NCBI GenBank assembly: GCA_034401795.1 | Contig: CM067365.1 | Location: 14,388,733-14,452,732, forward strand | From: Chaetoderma sp. LZ-2023a | Taxonomy: Eukaryota; Mollusca; Caudofoveata; Chaetodermatida; Chaetodermatidae | Length of the DNA stretch: 64,000 nucleotides | Direction of reading: 5' to 3' | Shown here: positions 49,401 through 63,469 of the stretch, one piece after another | How the letters are laid out: each line of letters begins with the position of its first letter | How positions within the stretch are numbered: the stretch's first letter is position 1 | Program-made: the position numbers and the translations under genes | Notes under the pieces: generated by a model | The model's input: the letters and a program-made list of their open reading frames with translations, nothing else | The model's database searches: none | What the model was told of the DNA's origin: nothing

Positions 49401-49494
49401 ATTTTCAATGGTCAATTTAGAGGAGTCCTTATTCTATTTTTTTCATGGCCAGACATAGCAGATTTAGAGTTACTTTAGTAAATGATATCTAGTT

Positions 49495-49682
49495 AAGTTT
49501 GCTTTCTATGTAGTTATGACATGGTTGTGGTACATGGTAATAGATTATTTCAGCTTTCGTAACTTTCACTGTTTTGATATGTTACGTTTGTATTGTTTTT
49601 CATATACTATTAATAAAGCCTGTTATTTCACCCGAGTTTTTATGGGGATTGCAAGCCTTTTTAAAGGAGTTCCTCCGTGAAG
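49495..49682 (+). mobile_element. Tx1-like LINE, copy 3, 3' end only
   Basis: About 190 bases match the last part of the LINE 3' UTR: TTCTATGTAGTTATG, AATAAAGCCTGTTATTTCA, then GCAAGCCTTTTTAAAGGAGT and CCTCCGTGAAG, and then GTA repeats. It lacks the CCGACTGCGTCAGCGTCGG hairpin and poly(A) seen in the other copies. It lies head to tail with copy 2, sharing the GTA tract between them. Confidence 0.85.
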
Positions 49683-50211
<529 letters not shown>

Positions 50212-50900
50212 CGAAGTGAACGCACGCGTGTATTTAGCTCTGCAATTGCTACCCGAATTTGCTAGTTTCTAGCATGATTTTGTAGATAAATTTTATATAT
50301 ATATTTCGTATTAGTATTTCCTTTCAAACTTTATGTTTAATTTATAAATTCTTGTCTTGGTTGGAGCGCATTTTGTGTCTCCATTTTCTAAAGGCATTCC
50401 TCTTAGCTGGCGGTTTCCGCCATTTAATAGGGCTCCTCTTACTGTGGTCAATGCAATGCATTTCTTCCCGCGCCAGTCTGCTATTTCTATAGTTCGAAGG
50501 CTAGCGCATTATATTTGGCAAGATCGCTTGAGTGAGTTGATTTAATTCCTTTGTCATTTGTAAGCACAAGCCTAGTTCTTTAACTATATAAATCCTTATA
50601 GTCAGTTGGCTGTCCCCGGTAAACTCGAACAGACTAACAAATATATGACTGTACAATCTATTCATATATTTGTTAGTATACTTTAATCGGCTAGGTGTTA
50701 GTGAACCACTTAGAAAGTGGTTCAAACTAACAAATATACGACTGTACTCTCTATTCGTATATTTGTTGGTAGACGTCAGGGTTTCAAAAGGGGACACTAT
50801 TTATTTAGTGTTTAGCTCTTTCCCTGACGTCCTGGTGTTATATAAGTATATATTTATAATATATTATAGTAGCATGGGGTTCCTCCTTTGATAAACCACC

Positions 50901-52212
50901 ATGGCAACCTATAAGCGTACCCTAAGCCTTAAAATAACAACTAAGGGGTGGGGTGTCACGGCTACCGACGTGTATCATGGGTTAAAAGACGTCGTTGGCG
51001 CGGGACGTGCTACTTTGCAGGGGCTTATCAATGCTACTAATACTGTATGGAATGTAACAGTGTCAAATGAGGGGTCAAGGAAAAGCTTCTGGAAGATGTT
51101 CTTATTGTAAAAGGTGAAGTTTGTAACGTAGAGGAAATCGAGTCAGATAGGTTGCTAGTGAAGATGAAAGTTCCACTAGAAATTCCAGATGACAGAATCA
51201 TGAGTGAACTCAAGAAGTATGGCAAAGTGCAAAAGATTGAACGGGAAACGTATCCCTTTGACAGAACGCTAGAAAACGGTGTAAGACGTATTTGGTTTGA
51301 TAAAGTGGATAGCCCTTTACCAAGCAGATTGACGCTTGATGGCAGCTTTGTCCTGCCCTTATGGTATAGAGGGCAAATTAAAGAATGCCGGATCTGCCTA
51401 AGTACTGACCATTTGGCAACAGATTGTCCCAATCGAAACAAATGTTTGCTCTGTGGTTTAGTTGACCATTTTAAATGGCGCTGTCCAAAAAATCAAAACA
51501 AGTCCTCAGTATCAGGAGATAACCGCCCAGTAAAAGATGCAACTGAGTCAAATGCTTCTGAAGCAACTGCTACGGAAGCTGGTGTTTTGATTCATGCCAC
51601 TGTAAATGACACAAACAAATCATCAAATCCTGTTAAAATAACTACAGTTGAAGAAATTCATGTATTAGAGGAGGGTATAACCTTAAGTCAAGAAAATACT
51701 CAAAATGCAGTGGAGCCAAACGGTGCTGTAAAAGACACGCAGGAAAATGATGATCTTACAGAAGAGCCAGTTTACAATTCCTTAGAAGATGAATTAAAAT
51801 TAGGACATGATAAGTTTAGGACTCAAAAGACAGAAAGTTCAGTCGATTTTCCGCTAAGCCCACTTGATTTAATAATTTAGCAATAAGCGTCATAAAGAAG
51901 ACAATAGCTCAGAATCTGAGATTGAAGTAAATGATATGGATGATGATACAATGTCAGTTGCAGAATCAGATGTGTCCATTAAAAACACATAGTTCACAGA
52001 TGAAAGATGAAATGGTAATGTACCGCTAAGAAGGGGGTAAAGTGTTAGTGCCATATGTAATGGCGAGAGGCGTGAAATATCGTCTACTGCGCCATGATTC
52101 TGATATTTCCAAATATGAATATTTGTCTGTGGTAGAACTAGGAAACATTGAATTCGCAGGAAAATTAGGTAAATGGTCTAAGAAACGAGCTAAAAAACCC
52201 AAATCTGGTTAA
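50901..52212 (+). pseudogene. LINE copy 2 ORF1, broken
   Basis: The frame from 50901 matches copy 1 ORF1 until about 51085, where a frame slip leads to a stop. The next frame (51152-51880) carries both zinc knuckles, CRICLSTDHLATDC and CLLCGLVDHFKWRC. After LSPLDLII a stop and a deletion relative to copy 1 follow, then fragments (SVAESDVSIK) with further stops up to TAA at 52210-52212. ORF2 starts four bases later. Confidence 0.88.
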
Positions 52213-53789
52213 TCTAATGATGTCGGTTGTAAACATCATTTTACAAATTATGATTATCTGCACCATCAATTGCAGAGGATTAGATACCGAATTCAAGCAG
52301 CGCCACTTGCTTGAAGAATTAGCAAATGAGAGAGTTGATATTGCTTTTCTACAAGAGACCAAAATTCAAAAAGCTGAAGTGTATGAATCTCTCAAAGATA
52401 TTTCAAAAAGGCAGATTCTTTTTTCTTTATCACAAGATAATAGTGCGGGAGTGGCCATTCTTATCATGCCCCGCTGTCTCAACTATGTTGACGTTATATT
52501 GTCGTCATCAGATCCAAATGGACGATGGATTTGTGTATCGATTGATGTACTAAACACAAGTTTAAATTTGATGTGCCTTTATGCACCTACCTCTCATCAA
52601 TTGCGCCGTGAATTTCCAAATGATGTTTCCACAATAATTCAAGACAGAACGCCTGAAAACCTAATTATGGGCGGTGACTTTAATCGCATATTAGACGAGG
52701 CTAAAGACAGAAACTCTAGGTCTAATTTTAATGACACATCGCATAATATTTTGAAACACATTTGTGAAAATAAAAGCTTGTTAGACACTTATCGGATTGA
52801 AAATCCAGAAGGCCAGGAATTTACTTGGTTTTCAACCGATGGAAGGTTAGCTTCAAGGTTAGACAGGATCTATGTAGAACGTTCATTGAAAGGTTACATG
52901 TGTAAAACTAACATAAAACCAGTAACTTTCTCTGATCACAATATGTTTTCCATCACATTAGACAATGCTGACTGGGTCAAACGAGGAGATGGATTTTGGA
53001 AACTTAATGTAGCATTGCTACGAGATAGTTGCTACCGCAAATGTGTGGAAAGTTGTTGGAGGCATTGGGATGAAAGAAGAGGTTCGTATGAATGTATAAC
53101 AGACTGGTGGGAAGATGCTAAATCAGACCTGAAATATATTTCAAGGCAGTATTCCATTAGGAAAGCACGTGAAATACGAAAGCGTAAAAAGGCGCTTCAG
53201 AGGTCGTTGCGTAAAATTAATAAGAAAATTAATGATGGGGAATATAATTATTACGAACTAGTAGTTAAATTAAAAGGTAGACTAAATGAAATAGAGCAAT
53301 ATCAGTTTGATTGCGGCAAAATAAGGTCAAGAGCACAAATGCACACTGAGGGCGAAAAGCCTACACGTTACTTTTGTAACTTGGAAAAAGCAAGAGGTAT
53401 AGAGAAATTAATGCGCTCACTGAAGTCTAATGATGGAGTATCAGTGTGCTCAAATGCAGAAAGGATTGAAACAGTATCCGAATTTTACAAATCATTGTAT
53501 AAATCTGAGGGAAGCGAGGAAACTGCAACTAGAGATGTTTTAAGATAAGATAAGATAAGAATCTTTATTTATCGAGGGTAAATCTTCAGAGCAATGCCCT
53601 GATCTCCCAGAGGCCCTCGCCAAATAACTATATAAACTAATTAGAATTATATTTACCAAATTTACAAATCATGCACAAAATATATACAAAACTATACATA
53701 ATTGTTGCAATGAAAACCTATTTTCAACCATTTCAATACCATATATCAAATGGCAGAAAGACGACAATAATAAGTATGTATTTGTAATT

Positions 53790-54020
53790 CTATGCTAATG
53801 TAATAAACATGCTGTTGAGTATTTTGAAACTAATTTGACTGGGTGTCGTTTCTGCCTTAGGCAGATACAGCACTCAGACAAACTAGCTTCAAAATATTCA
53901 ATAGTTTATTTAGTTTTCTATAAAATGATATCCAAAATCTTCGGAGATCTACCGATTCCAACACGAATGATGAGTAGGTGGAGCTTCGATAGAGATGGGC
54001 GGGGCATAGATAAACCCGGA
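53790..54020. mobile_element. MITE-like element, family A
   Basis: TTGAGTATTTTGAAACTAAT and AAACTAGCTTCAAAATATTC form the core at 53815-53902; the outer arm includes CGATTCCAACACGAATGATG and GGTGGAGCTT. Confidence 0.65.
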
Positions 54021-54140
54021 GAAGTCCGTTAGTTTCGGGAGATTAATGAACACTGGGGCCCAGAAAGTTATTAGCCCTGGGCCCCGAGCAGGTTAAATTC
54101 GGCTCTTATGGTTAGATACTATTATATTTTGCAATCGCTA

Positions 54141-54244
<104 letters not shown>

Positions 54245-57200
54245 AATGCAGGTACGTTGAAACAAAGCATAAAATCATTGAAAGTGTGTATGTATGTGCA
54301 TGTTGTGCATAAAAGATGATAGCGTTTCTGAATTTATAAAACACGTAGGAAGGGAATTCCAATTTTGACTAGCTGTGTATGTGAAACTGTATTTTCCATA
54401 GTTGGTTCGTATTTTTGGAGGCTTCAAATGGCTATTAGTTTTAGATCGTAGATGTAATGTGTGTGCTGTCTCTATGGGTGTAAGCATGTCGCTGATGTAC
54501 TTAGGTGTATGGTTGTTTAGTGCTTTGTATGTCATAATGTTTGATTTAATAGTTATACGTTGTGATAGTGGCGTCAATTTGAATTCATCATATAATTGCA
54601 GTGATGGTGTTTTAGCTTATATAACGAAAAGACTTCCAGATTCATGTCGCGAAAGCTGTGACCAATCAATAACAATTGATGATTTGACAAAATCCCTCAA
54701 AGGTATGAAGTTATAAAGGTCTACTGGATGTGACAGACTTCCAGTTGAATTTTATCAAACATTCTGGCACATATTTGGGCCAGTATTAGAAGAAATAGCA
54801 ACCAGCATTTTTAAGCAAGGGCATCTCCCTACATCGATGGCCCCAGCATATGTTCGGCTTATATACAAGAGGGGTGACAGAAATAAAATACAGAATTATA
54901 GACCAATCTCTCTACTCTGTGTAGATTATAAGATTATTACTCGGGCACTAACATTAAAACTTGGCGCAGTCCTAGGCGAAGTCATTTATGATGATCAAAC
55001 CTGCTCTGTGCCAGGAAGATCAATATTAAACAACACTTTGCTTATACGGGACCTTATTCAATTAGTTGAAAAGGATTGTATCCCAGCAGCAATAATAGCA
55101 CTTGATAACGAGAAGGCGTTTGACAGACTAGAATGGGATTTCTTGTTTAAGTCTTTAGACCATATTGGCTTTGGTTCAAGATTTATTAAATGGGTCAATA
55201 TTTTATATACTGATATAACAAGTTGCTATTTAGTTAACAATCAGCTATCCAAACCTGTAATGTTGGAACGAGGTGTCAGACAGGTTTGCTCACTATCCCC
55301 GCTTCTATTCGTCATAGCTATGGAATTGTTGGGGGCCACATTGAGGCAACGCAATGACTTTCAAGGAATATGTATACGTGGCGTAGAAAGGCCACTAAAG
55401 GTTTCTCAATATGCAGATGATACGACTGTGTTTGCGGGTAAAAATACGGATTTTAGAATTTTAAATGGAGTATTAACAGATTTTCAAAAGGCATCAGGAC
55501 TTAAAGTCAATAAAGATAAATATAAGGGATTGTTTTTGGGCGATTGGAAGGGCAGAACTGATAATGTGATGGATATTAACTGCCCAAATGATGTCATAAC
55601 AATTTTGGGTATTTACTTTAGTAGAGAACAAAGTGTATTACTAAACTGGGAAGAAAGGATATCCAAGCTAAAGTGTGCATCACTAAATTGGAAACGACGT
55701 CGCCTAATTGTCTTTGGCAGGACATTTGTCCTTAATAATTTAATTTTATCTGGACTGTGGTATACCGCTTCTGTAGTTCATATGCCCAAATCAGTAGAGT
55801 CAAAGATCAACACGTTACTTTTGTCCTTCTTATGGGAGGACAAAGGCCATTTAGTATCACAGGCAATCCTCACCAGTGAAAAGCATGCCGGAGGCCTGGA
55901 TTTGGTTAATGTTTCAGCAAAGTGTGCTTCTTTAAAATTGAAATTCTTGAATAAGTTACTTACTTCAAACTCATCTTGGTCAAGTGTTTCAAGGGCACTT
56001 CTCCAAAGGTACATTGACCCATTTCCAGTAGAATGTTTGTTTATGTGCAATAAATTGCCACCTAATCATCAAAAGATTCCAAATGTATATAAAGAACAGC
56101 TCGAAGCCTTAAAAATATTTACACGATCAATGCCACTACCCAATTGTTGGGAAGATGCCTTAGAGCAACGTCTTTGGGGCAACGAGTTGATTCGTGATAC
56201 TGATGATGTATTATAGTTGCCCTCTATGGCCAAAAATGGTATTCAATATTTACGTGACTTGGTAAATCCGAAATCTCGGAAATGGATTGCGATGCAAGAT
56301 GTAGCAAGAATAACACCAATGAGACATATTGATGCTCAGCGCTTATTTGTTAGAATAAAGAATGCAATACCTGCTGTATGGTTCAAATTGCCGAAAGCAC
56401 GTGGCAACATTGATATGTTGCAACCAACATTAGTATGTATGTCAGAACATATAAAATACAACATGGCATCTAGAGACTGGTATAGAATTATAATGCAAAG
56501 TCGGAGACAGACTCCTATTGTGGTTAGGCATTGGAACAATTTAGGATGCACGCCAAAGAACTGGAAAAATGCCTGGAAAGCAATACATCTACCTTGTCTA
56601 CCAGGAAATGCACGGGACCTGGCATGGCGATTACTCCACCGAAGGCTATGGGTCGGTCATCTTACATATATGTGTAAAATATCAAGTACAGACCGGTGCT
56701 TATTCTGTAATACTGAGGAGGAAACGATAGACCATCTATTTACTCAGTGTCGCATAACTACAGGCTTTTGGGTATATATCAATAGCTCCTTTCTAAATTT
56801 GGAACCAAATATGTGAATTTAGTGGCTGAAACAATTTTGTTCAAAGATTGCTCAACTATCGGACGAATCATTAATAGCAAGGAGAAAGAATTGTTAATAA
56901 CCCTGTTATCTGTAGGAGTGTGGGCCATCTGGAAGCATCGGTGTTCAGAGGCCAGAGATAAAACTGGCAACAACCATCAGAGAGCCATACAAGCTATTTC
57001 GATCATTGTTGATAAACTGCATTCATTGTGAATTTTACAGGCTAGTAGAACATGGGAGAGAAAGTAGATTTAAAGACGTATGGTTCAAAACTGGCCTAGT
57101 ATCAATTGAATACGGATATCTAAAAATATCAGAAGCGGAACATGTATAAGCTAGCACACTCGCTGCTTGCTGTATATTGATAAATGCTATTTTAATTTAA

Positions 57201-58075
57201 TTTAATTGCCTTTATTTTAAAATTTTAATGCCTTAGGAGACTCTAATCTTGACGAATATCCTAACCTTGGGATCAGAATATTTAAATATCACATGAGCAT
57301 TATGTCAATATTCTGGAGGTGATCCGATTTTCAAGTTAACAGAGTGTGATATCTTACAATTAGCTTCCTGTTGTAAATATTTACTGTAGGTGTATTTGTT
57401 CCAGGGTAATTTCCAAAAACTTACAATGAAGTAAATTTAGAATGTGAACCCAGAGCGCCATCTAAGTAGTCATAGTTTGTATACGTTTGCTTTGTGCATT
57501 ATATTATATAAAGGCTACTACGTCCGTTGGATATTTAATAATCGGCTACCTGGCGTCAATGAGTGACTTTTTGTTACTTATTAACGAGTCACCTCGCCAC
57601 TTGTTGGCGAGCTGCGCTCGCCATTTGGCCTTACTACTATACGGTGTGCTACGTTAAACTACATATGATCTACTTAGCCTGCCGGTCATGAATCGGCTCA
57701 ATGGCATCAATGATTAGCAGTAGCTTACTGCTAATTATTGATGAGTGGCTTTACCACTTGTTGGTTAGCTATGCTCGCCATTTGGGACTACTACTACCAC
57801 ACGGTGTGCAAATAGCAATGTCTTTGTTGAATTATGTTATGTTATCAGCTCTTTATTAATTATGTTTTCTATGTAGTTATGCCACGGTTGTAGTATATGA
57901 TAATAGAGTATTTTAGCTTGCACTGTTTTGACATGTTAGGTTTGTATTGTTATTCTATTAATAAAGCCTGTTATTTCAACCGATTTTTATGGGGGTTTGC
58001 AAGCCTTTTTAAAGGAATTCCTCCGGGAAGTGTATCCGACTGCGTCAGCGTCGGATTTCCCAAAAAAAAAAAAAG

Positions 58076-58224
<149 letters not shown>

Positions 58225-58231
58225 TACCTAC

Positions 58232-58333
58232 CTTTAAATTTTCCAGTTGTAATGTGAAGTCACCTTTAAAAATCTCCGCTGTTATTAACGTAATATTTTC
58301 ATCTAAGAGCGTCTTCAGTAAATCGTACGTCAC
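58232..58333 (-). CDS. GABA-B-like receptor exon, ligand-binding domain lobe 2 segment
   Basis: This 102-base exon (34 codons, phase 0 at both ends) follows a TTATTTTAG acceptor and ends AAG before a GTAGGT donor. It reads VTYDLLKTLL, then DENITLITAEIF, then ending LQLENLK. In GABA-B receptors the same place has a helix, then a strand of the type IEI..., then a Lys-Leu-Lys end before the conserved RIIxG strand. One N-glycosylation site (NIT) is present. It is the most 5' exon recognised. The donor lies about 14 bases from a (GTA)n tract that flanks LINE copy 2. Confidence 0.8.
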
Positions 58334-58609
58334 CTAAAATAAGCAAGAGGCATTCATTCACAATGGCGTTATTGAAAAATGTATGATTCATTATCTTAAA
58401 ATCGGGGTAATGACTCATAGTGACGAGTCATTACCGTAGGCTGCAATGGAATTGATCGGACGCTAACATATTTAGATTGAGCGCAAACGGAACTGATAGG
58501 TGCTATGCGCGCTTATGGGTACGATCGCGTTTCTGGCGATGATATAGGAATGAATATATGCAGAAGAGAGTGTACGGTGTTGTGGCGGTGGTGTATCTAT
58601 GTGAGCATG

Positions 58610-58985
58610 CATCGTCCTATTGCACGATATTCGCCGTCCCACTCCGTTCCCGTATCCTCGAACGTCGTACCTATGTGAGTGGGCGTATGTTAGTACGATG
58701 GAGCGGCGTGGCTATGTGAGTGGGCGTATGTTATTACGATGGAACGGCGCAGCTATGTGAGTGGTCGTATGGTAGTACGATGGAACGGCGTAGCTATGTG
58801 AGTGGTCGTATGTTAGTACGATGGAACGGCGTAGCTATGTGAGTGGTCGTATGTTAGTACGATGGAACGGCGTAGCTATGTGAGTGGTCGTATGTTAGTA
58901 CGATGTAACGGCGTAGCTATGTGAGTGGGCGCATGTTAGTACGATGGAACGGCGTAGCTATGTGAGTGGTCGTATGTTAGTACAT
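58610..58985 (+). repeat. 41-bp minisatellite grown from a family D repeat
   Basis: The family D blocks TTGCACGATATTCGCC and CGTTCCCGTATCC lead into 7.8 copies of a 41-base unit starting at 58666, 58707, 58748, 58789, 58830, 58871, 58912 and 58953. Each contains CTATGTGAGTGG, CGTATGTTAGTACGATGG and AACGG. Units differ at few sites (GGGCG or GGTCG, AGCGG or AACGG). Single units are found at 1735, 24594 and 28372. Confidence 0.93.
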
Positions 58986-58989
58986 ATAC

Positions 58990-60740
58990 CTGGGTGTCAG
59001 TGCGTGCGCGCGTGTGTGTGTGTGCGCGTCTATCTTTATGTCTAGTGTGTGTGCGTATGTGTCTGCCGCCTTGTGTGCATACGTGCAGTGCGTTTGTGTG
59101 TGTGGGTGCTTGGGTACGCCCTTGAGTGAAGGAGTGCGTGCGTGTATGAGTGTGTGCGTTAAAGATTGCAATGATATAATGATAGAAGCCATACAGTAAA
59201 GTATAAAGTAGGCATATATATACATTAAACGACATTATCATGTCAGAAGTCATTAATATATATACGCGAAATATGTGTGAATGCAAACTTCTATGCATGG
59301 TTTAAAGAACTGTTGCTCAAGAGAGCAATGGCTTTCGGCAACATTGGTTTGCAATCATTATTCATCCATCATTGGGCTCGCATTTACGAAATAGTAATAT
59401 TGTTAAGCAACTCCAGAAAGATCTTAACCCATTGAGCTCTGAATTCCCAGCGTCTCAATGTCAGATTAGCTATATAGGTACCTGGTAAACAGTTTAATCA
59501 TGTGACGGAAATTTGACGGGAACCTGCTGCAGCGATCACACGGTCGATATAACATTTGGAATTCGGCTTTTCCGGGGTGGCGGGAGGGGCGAGAGTGTTG
59601 CCTACGGTCCTTTCTTATGCTAATGCCCTGAATCGGTCAGAGTAGTGATAATTAACTCATTAGTGGCGTGTCTCAAAGCGCTTCCAGCCTCGTCATAGCT
59701 CATGTCATTATGCATGTTTAATTAAAATGTCAACTTCAACACATACGTAATGTTACTCTTAGCATCCTAGGTTACAAGCCGTGTATTGATTGATGCTGTT
59801 GTCGTTATTATATAATTTACTTTCCTAACGTAATTACTATTTTTCAGAACATAGCAAATGTTTTCTCCATATCATAAATATATTTTGAAAATTTGACAGA
59901 AAGAATCTGTTAGCTGCGCAGTTCCCTTGTAGATGTAGCTTTGGTGGGAGTGGAACGCTGCTACTTAGTCATGGCCTTGATGGAATGGGGGTATTAGCGC
60001 CGGAGTATTCAGCCATCATAAGTAGTAAGCGGGGTCTTTCTGATATTTAGTTTGTCTATGTTTGTTATTTTCTGATTTATACAGTAGATAGCGAAAAATC
60101 AAAATTTCGAAATTCGAGCATCATAGGCATGGTCCCTTGTTGCTTCCGTAGAAAAAATGTTGTTTCCCGGTACATTTTACAACAATGGGTTCAAAATAGT
60201 AAATTTGTCAGTTTCCCACTTCACATAATGGTCCGTGTAGGCTTCCGTAGAAAATAATTTCCAAAGTAGCCGGATGGGGTGTGATGGAGTGGGTGGGGAC
60301 GGGTGTGGGTGCTATTGTAGCTTGCAGTTTGTTAACCGTTTAGCTGCACAGGGAATTCCGAGCAAGATGCGCTGGTGCTATAGTTTAGTCTGTTGCTGAA
60401 CACTTAATTCGTCACGATGCAGCTAAAGTAGACGTCACAAGATACAATTGCCGATTCCAACACCAAATTACGATCGCCCCTGCCCGTCATGGATACACCC
60501 AATTTACGTAAACTAATACTAACGAAGATTTACTATACCGATAGCAAATTACCAATACTGTATTACTTAAAGCGACTACAATACATTCCAGTTCGGAACA
60601 CGCTTCAAACATACACTATAGTGTGAGCTATATCGTTACAACCCTAATAGAGAGAAAAGAACAGATTCAAATGCGTTTTCAAATTTGGGAGAAAACATTA
60701 ATGAAGATTTTATAAAAGGAAAAGTATTTGAACGGCTGTC
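58990..60740. other. Intron or upstream sequence with no recognised gene
   Basis: A short GTGTGCG-rich run lies at 58998-59160. I searched the minus strand for further 5' receptor exons (lobe 1 of the ligand-binding domain) and saw none that I could support. Confidence 0.45.
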
Positions 60741-61756
60741 TCTATTGCAAACGTTTATTTCCTATCTTCCAAATACATAGAAACAAGCAACCTATCACTC
60801 CCGTCAGCTTCACAAGAAGCTGCAACAGAATTATGGTGACTCTGTTATAATACAATATCAAAAGTGGCAAGGAAAATTCTCTGTGCTTATGAGTGTAAAT
60901 ATTATACTTTCTGATGCTGATAGGATGGTTGGTAATTTGAAGAAAGTACTGACTGGGACAGTGACCAGTTTTGTTAGCTTTTGTGACGATGATTATCAAG
61001 ATGTATAGACTTATCAGGAAAAGCTCAAGATTCTACACCATAGAGCTGCAATTCTTCATACGGAAATTGACGGCATGGTCATTGCAACTGGCTACCCGGT
61101 GACTTAAGTTTAGATTCTCCAGCAACATTTGTGCCAACTCTATTTTATCATGCCATGCTGTGGTTGGTAAACAAGAAAGCATATATAGCTGTCACTCCTG
61201 AATTCATTCCTCTAGATCAACTATTTCCCTTGATAAATGTGCTGTCTACGCAAATCACAAGACCTGTACAACTCACCACCTCAGACTGACAGCAACTATG
61301 CATCATACCTATAGAAAAGGTGAATTATAGACACCCTGCATGCACTTTGATTCTCAATATGTGAGAATGAACTAAGGTGTTTTAACACAGCACGTGCTCA
61401 ATATGAAGTCCGAAAAATTAAAGCAGGAGCATATATTCCTAAATATGGAACATAGAGAGGTCCAACATTCATGAAGACGATAACAATAGTACTAGAAACA
61501 CACATTGTGAAAGAATAAGAATGAAATATTGCTGTGTCAACTGAAAAGGCAAGTATCCTGATGTAAAACGGGTTATGCGGAAATAGCAGAACATAGACCA
61601 GCAACACCTCAATGTACAGATCGTTTGCCAAATTAGAGTCCTGCAAAATGGAAGAAACAAGTCTTCGTGATTACTTATGTATTTTGCTATGGTAGATTCC
61701 CAGGGAGATGTCGCCACTTCCAAGTATGAGTTGGGACATTCCCGGTCAGATAATTC

Positions 61757-63160
61757 CAGGGCTGGGGTAATTGGAATTGGGAATTGGAATTGGTGGTAAT
61801 TTAATTCCTTTTGTCAGGAATTGGTAGGGAATTGGTAATTGGGTGAGTTTTGAGGAATTTGGAATTTGAATTGATGTAATTACTTTGCCAAAGTAATTGG
61901 TAATTGGCAATTCGTTATCAATTTTCTTATCTTATTTTTATATACCTCTATTTTTAACTCTGAACTGGAATCTGTTGTTGCCTATTAAAGTAACAATGTT
62001 CCAGTCAAATCAGTCTCAAAATTTTAGTTTTAAATATTTAGTGTCAAGCTTTCTTGTCATGCATTATTCACATTGAGACAAAATGGCTAAGTAAACATAA
62101 CAATTTAATTTTGAAAATGAATAAAACCAAGCCAGTCATTCCAGTGATATATTTTCACAAATATTTCTTCTCATGGTCTGCAAATTGACATTTTCTATTA
62201 GAAAACAATTTTTCTTGGGCACAATTTTTGTTAAAGAGTTAGACTATTGATGTCTATTGATGATATTTCTTAGTTTAGTATTTTAATTCAAAACAATAGG
62301 TTCAGATATTTCTGATATCCTGCACAGTCAATGAATTCTATGGAGCGTATTTGAATTTTCACTGCTCAAGACTTCACACCTTTAGATTGTTTATTTAACA
62401 GCTGTGGATAAAGCTTGTTAAATTGTTATTTGGGTAAATTGAACTGCTCAGACAGAATGTGTTTCCCACAATTTTCTGAGAAAACATTGAATTTTTCTTG
62501 AAAACATTTAAGTGCTAAAGGATTAAGTCTTTAACAAACAGCTAAACTGGCCAAAATGACTTCTGTACTAGACGTAAGAAATAACAGTTTGTAGAATAGA
62601 GAATAATATTTTGGAAAATTTACAACTGGAATGACTGGCCCGATACCCAAGCCAGTCATTCCAGTCGTAAATCTTCAAAAAATATTATTCTCTAGTTTAC
62701 AAACTGTTATTTCTCAAGTCTACTACAGGAAATATACAGTTTTTAAAAATACCATCTTGACCTGCAAATGGACATTACCTAAGGGAATATTTTCTAAATA
62801 ATTAGCAGATCCCTGATATACATAATTTACATAAGTAATATTTCAATATAAATATATCTTTAAAACTGTTATGTTTAGCATGTTTAGTATTGTTTACCTT
62901 AGTCAAAGGGACACAATAAATTCAATAAATCTTTATATAATGTATTTTATTAATTTCTTTATACACTCCCCTGACGCATTTCATTATGCATTCTCCGAAA
63001 CCAACTTTTATAAAAAGGAAATGGAATTGAATTCCTTTTAAAAGGAATTGGAATTGAATAATTCCTTTTGTATTTAGGAGGATTTGGAATTGGAATTGAT
63101 CAAATTCAAAGGAATTGGAATTGAATCAATTCCTCTCATTAGGAATTGACCCCAGTCCTG
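61757..63160. mobile_element. hAT-type non-autonomous DNA transposon, 1404 bp
   Basis: The ends are CAGGGCTGGGGT and, inverted, CAGGACTGGGGT (11 of 12 identical). The 8-base duplication GATAATTC lies at 61749-61756 and 63161-63168, exact. Length of duplication and CAG-type ends fit the hAT superfamily. Both subterminal regions are packed with GGAATTGGAATTG motifs, possible transposase-binding sites. No transposase frame is present. Family A and family B repeats lie inside, including a near-perfect palindrome at 62564-62728. Confidence 0.85.
62564..62728. repeat. Family B palindrome inside the hAT element
   Basis: Arms of about 78 bases: AAATAACAGTTTGTAGAATA and TTTACAACTGGAATGACTGG on the left are matched by GTTTACAAACTGTTATTT and CCAGTCATTCCAGTCGTAAA on the right, with a five-base spacer near 62643. 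It is the best preserved copy of the family. Confidence 0.9.
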
Positions 63161-63469
63161 GATAATTCCACTTTGGATCGGATTTAATGGTCATCTTTCT
63201 GAAATGAACGATAGCCAGTTAGTAGCCGCCTAAACGCCACTGATTGATGCCCCACCTATAGACAACTCAACGCTTTATATAAACCTGAAAGCTTGTACTG
63301 AAATTAGTAAGCAGCTGTGTCAAGAATATGCTGTGCAGACTGTGGATCAACAGCTTTATTGTTTGGCCCCGCAAATAGAATGGAGACGACTTGACGAGTT
63401 CGACATACATGTTCAACTTGGAGGTACATAGCAGCAGTAGTAAAGCTGTATGTGCCTTAAAACATGTTG

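Larger units (their letters stand above)
60802..63437 (+). pseudogene. Decayed PIN/XPG-like multicopy gene, N-terminal half, split by a hAT element
   Basis: This belongs to the same family as 34873-36050 but covers an earlier part. RQLHKKLQQNYGDSVIIQY runs open from 60802 to a stop at 61006-61008. Fragments that follow include TMHHTYRKGEL and, in another frame, IDTLHAL (usual form MHHxFxSRFLIDTLHxLGF). Then PSMSWDIPGQIIP is interrupted at 61757 and continues from 63161 as LWIGFNGHLSEMNDS, TPLIDAPPIDNSTLY, KACTEISKQLCQEYAVQTVD, EWRRLDEF and VQLGG. Removing the inserted element and one target copy restores reading across the junction. Stops and frameshifts elsewhere make it inactive. Function of the family is unknown to me; a nuclease-like fold is inferred from the C-terminal half. 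Confidence 0.6.
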
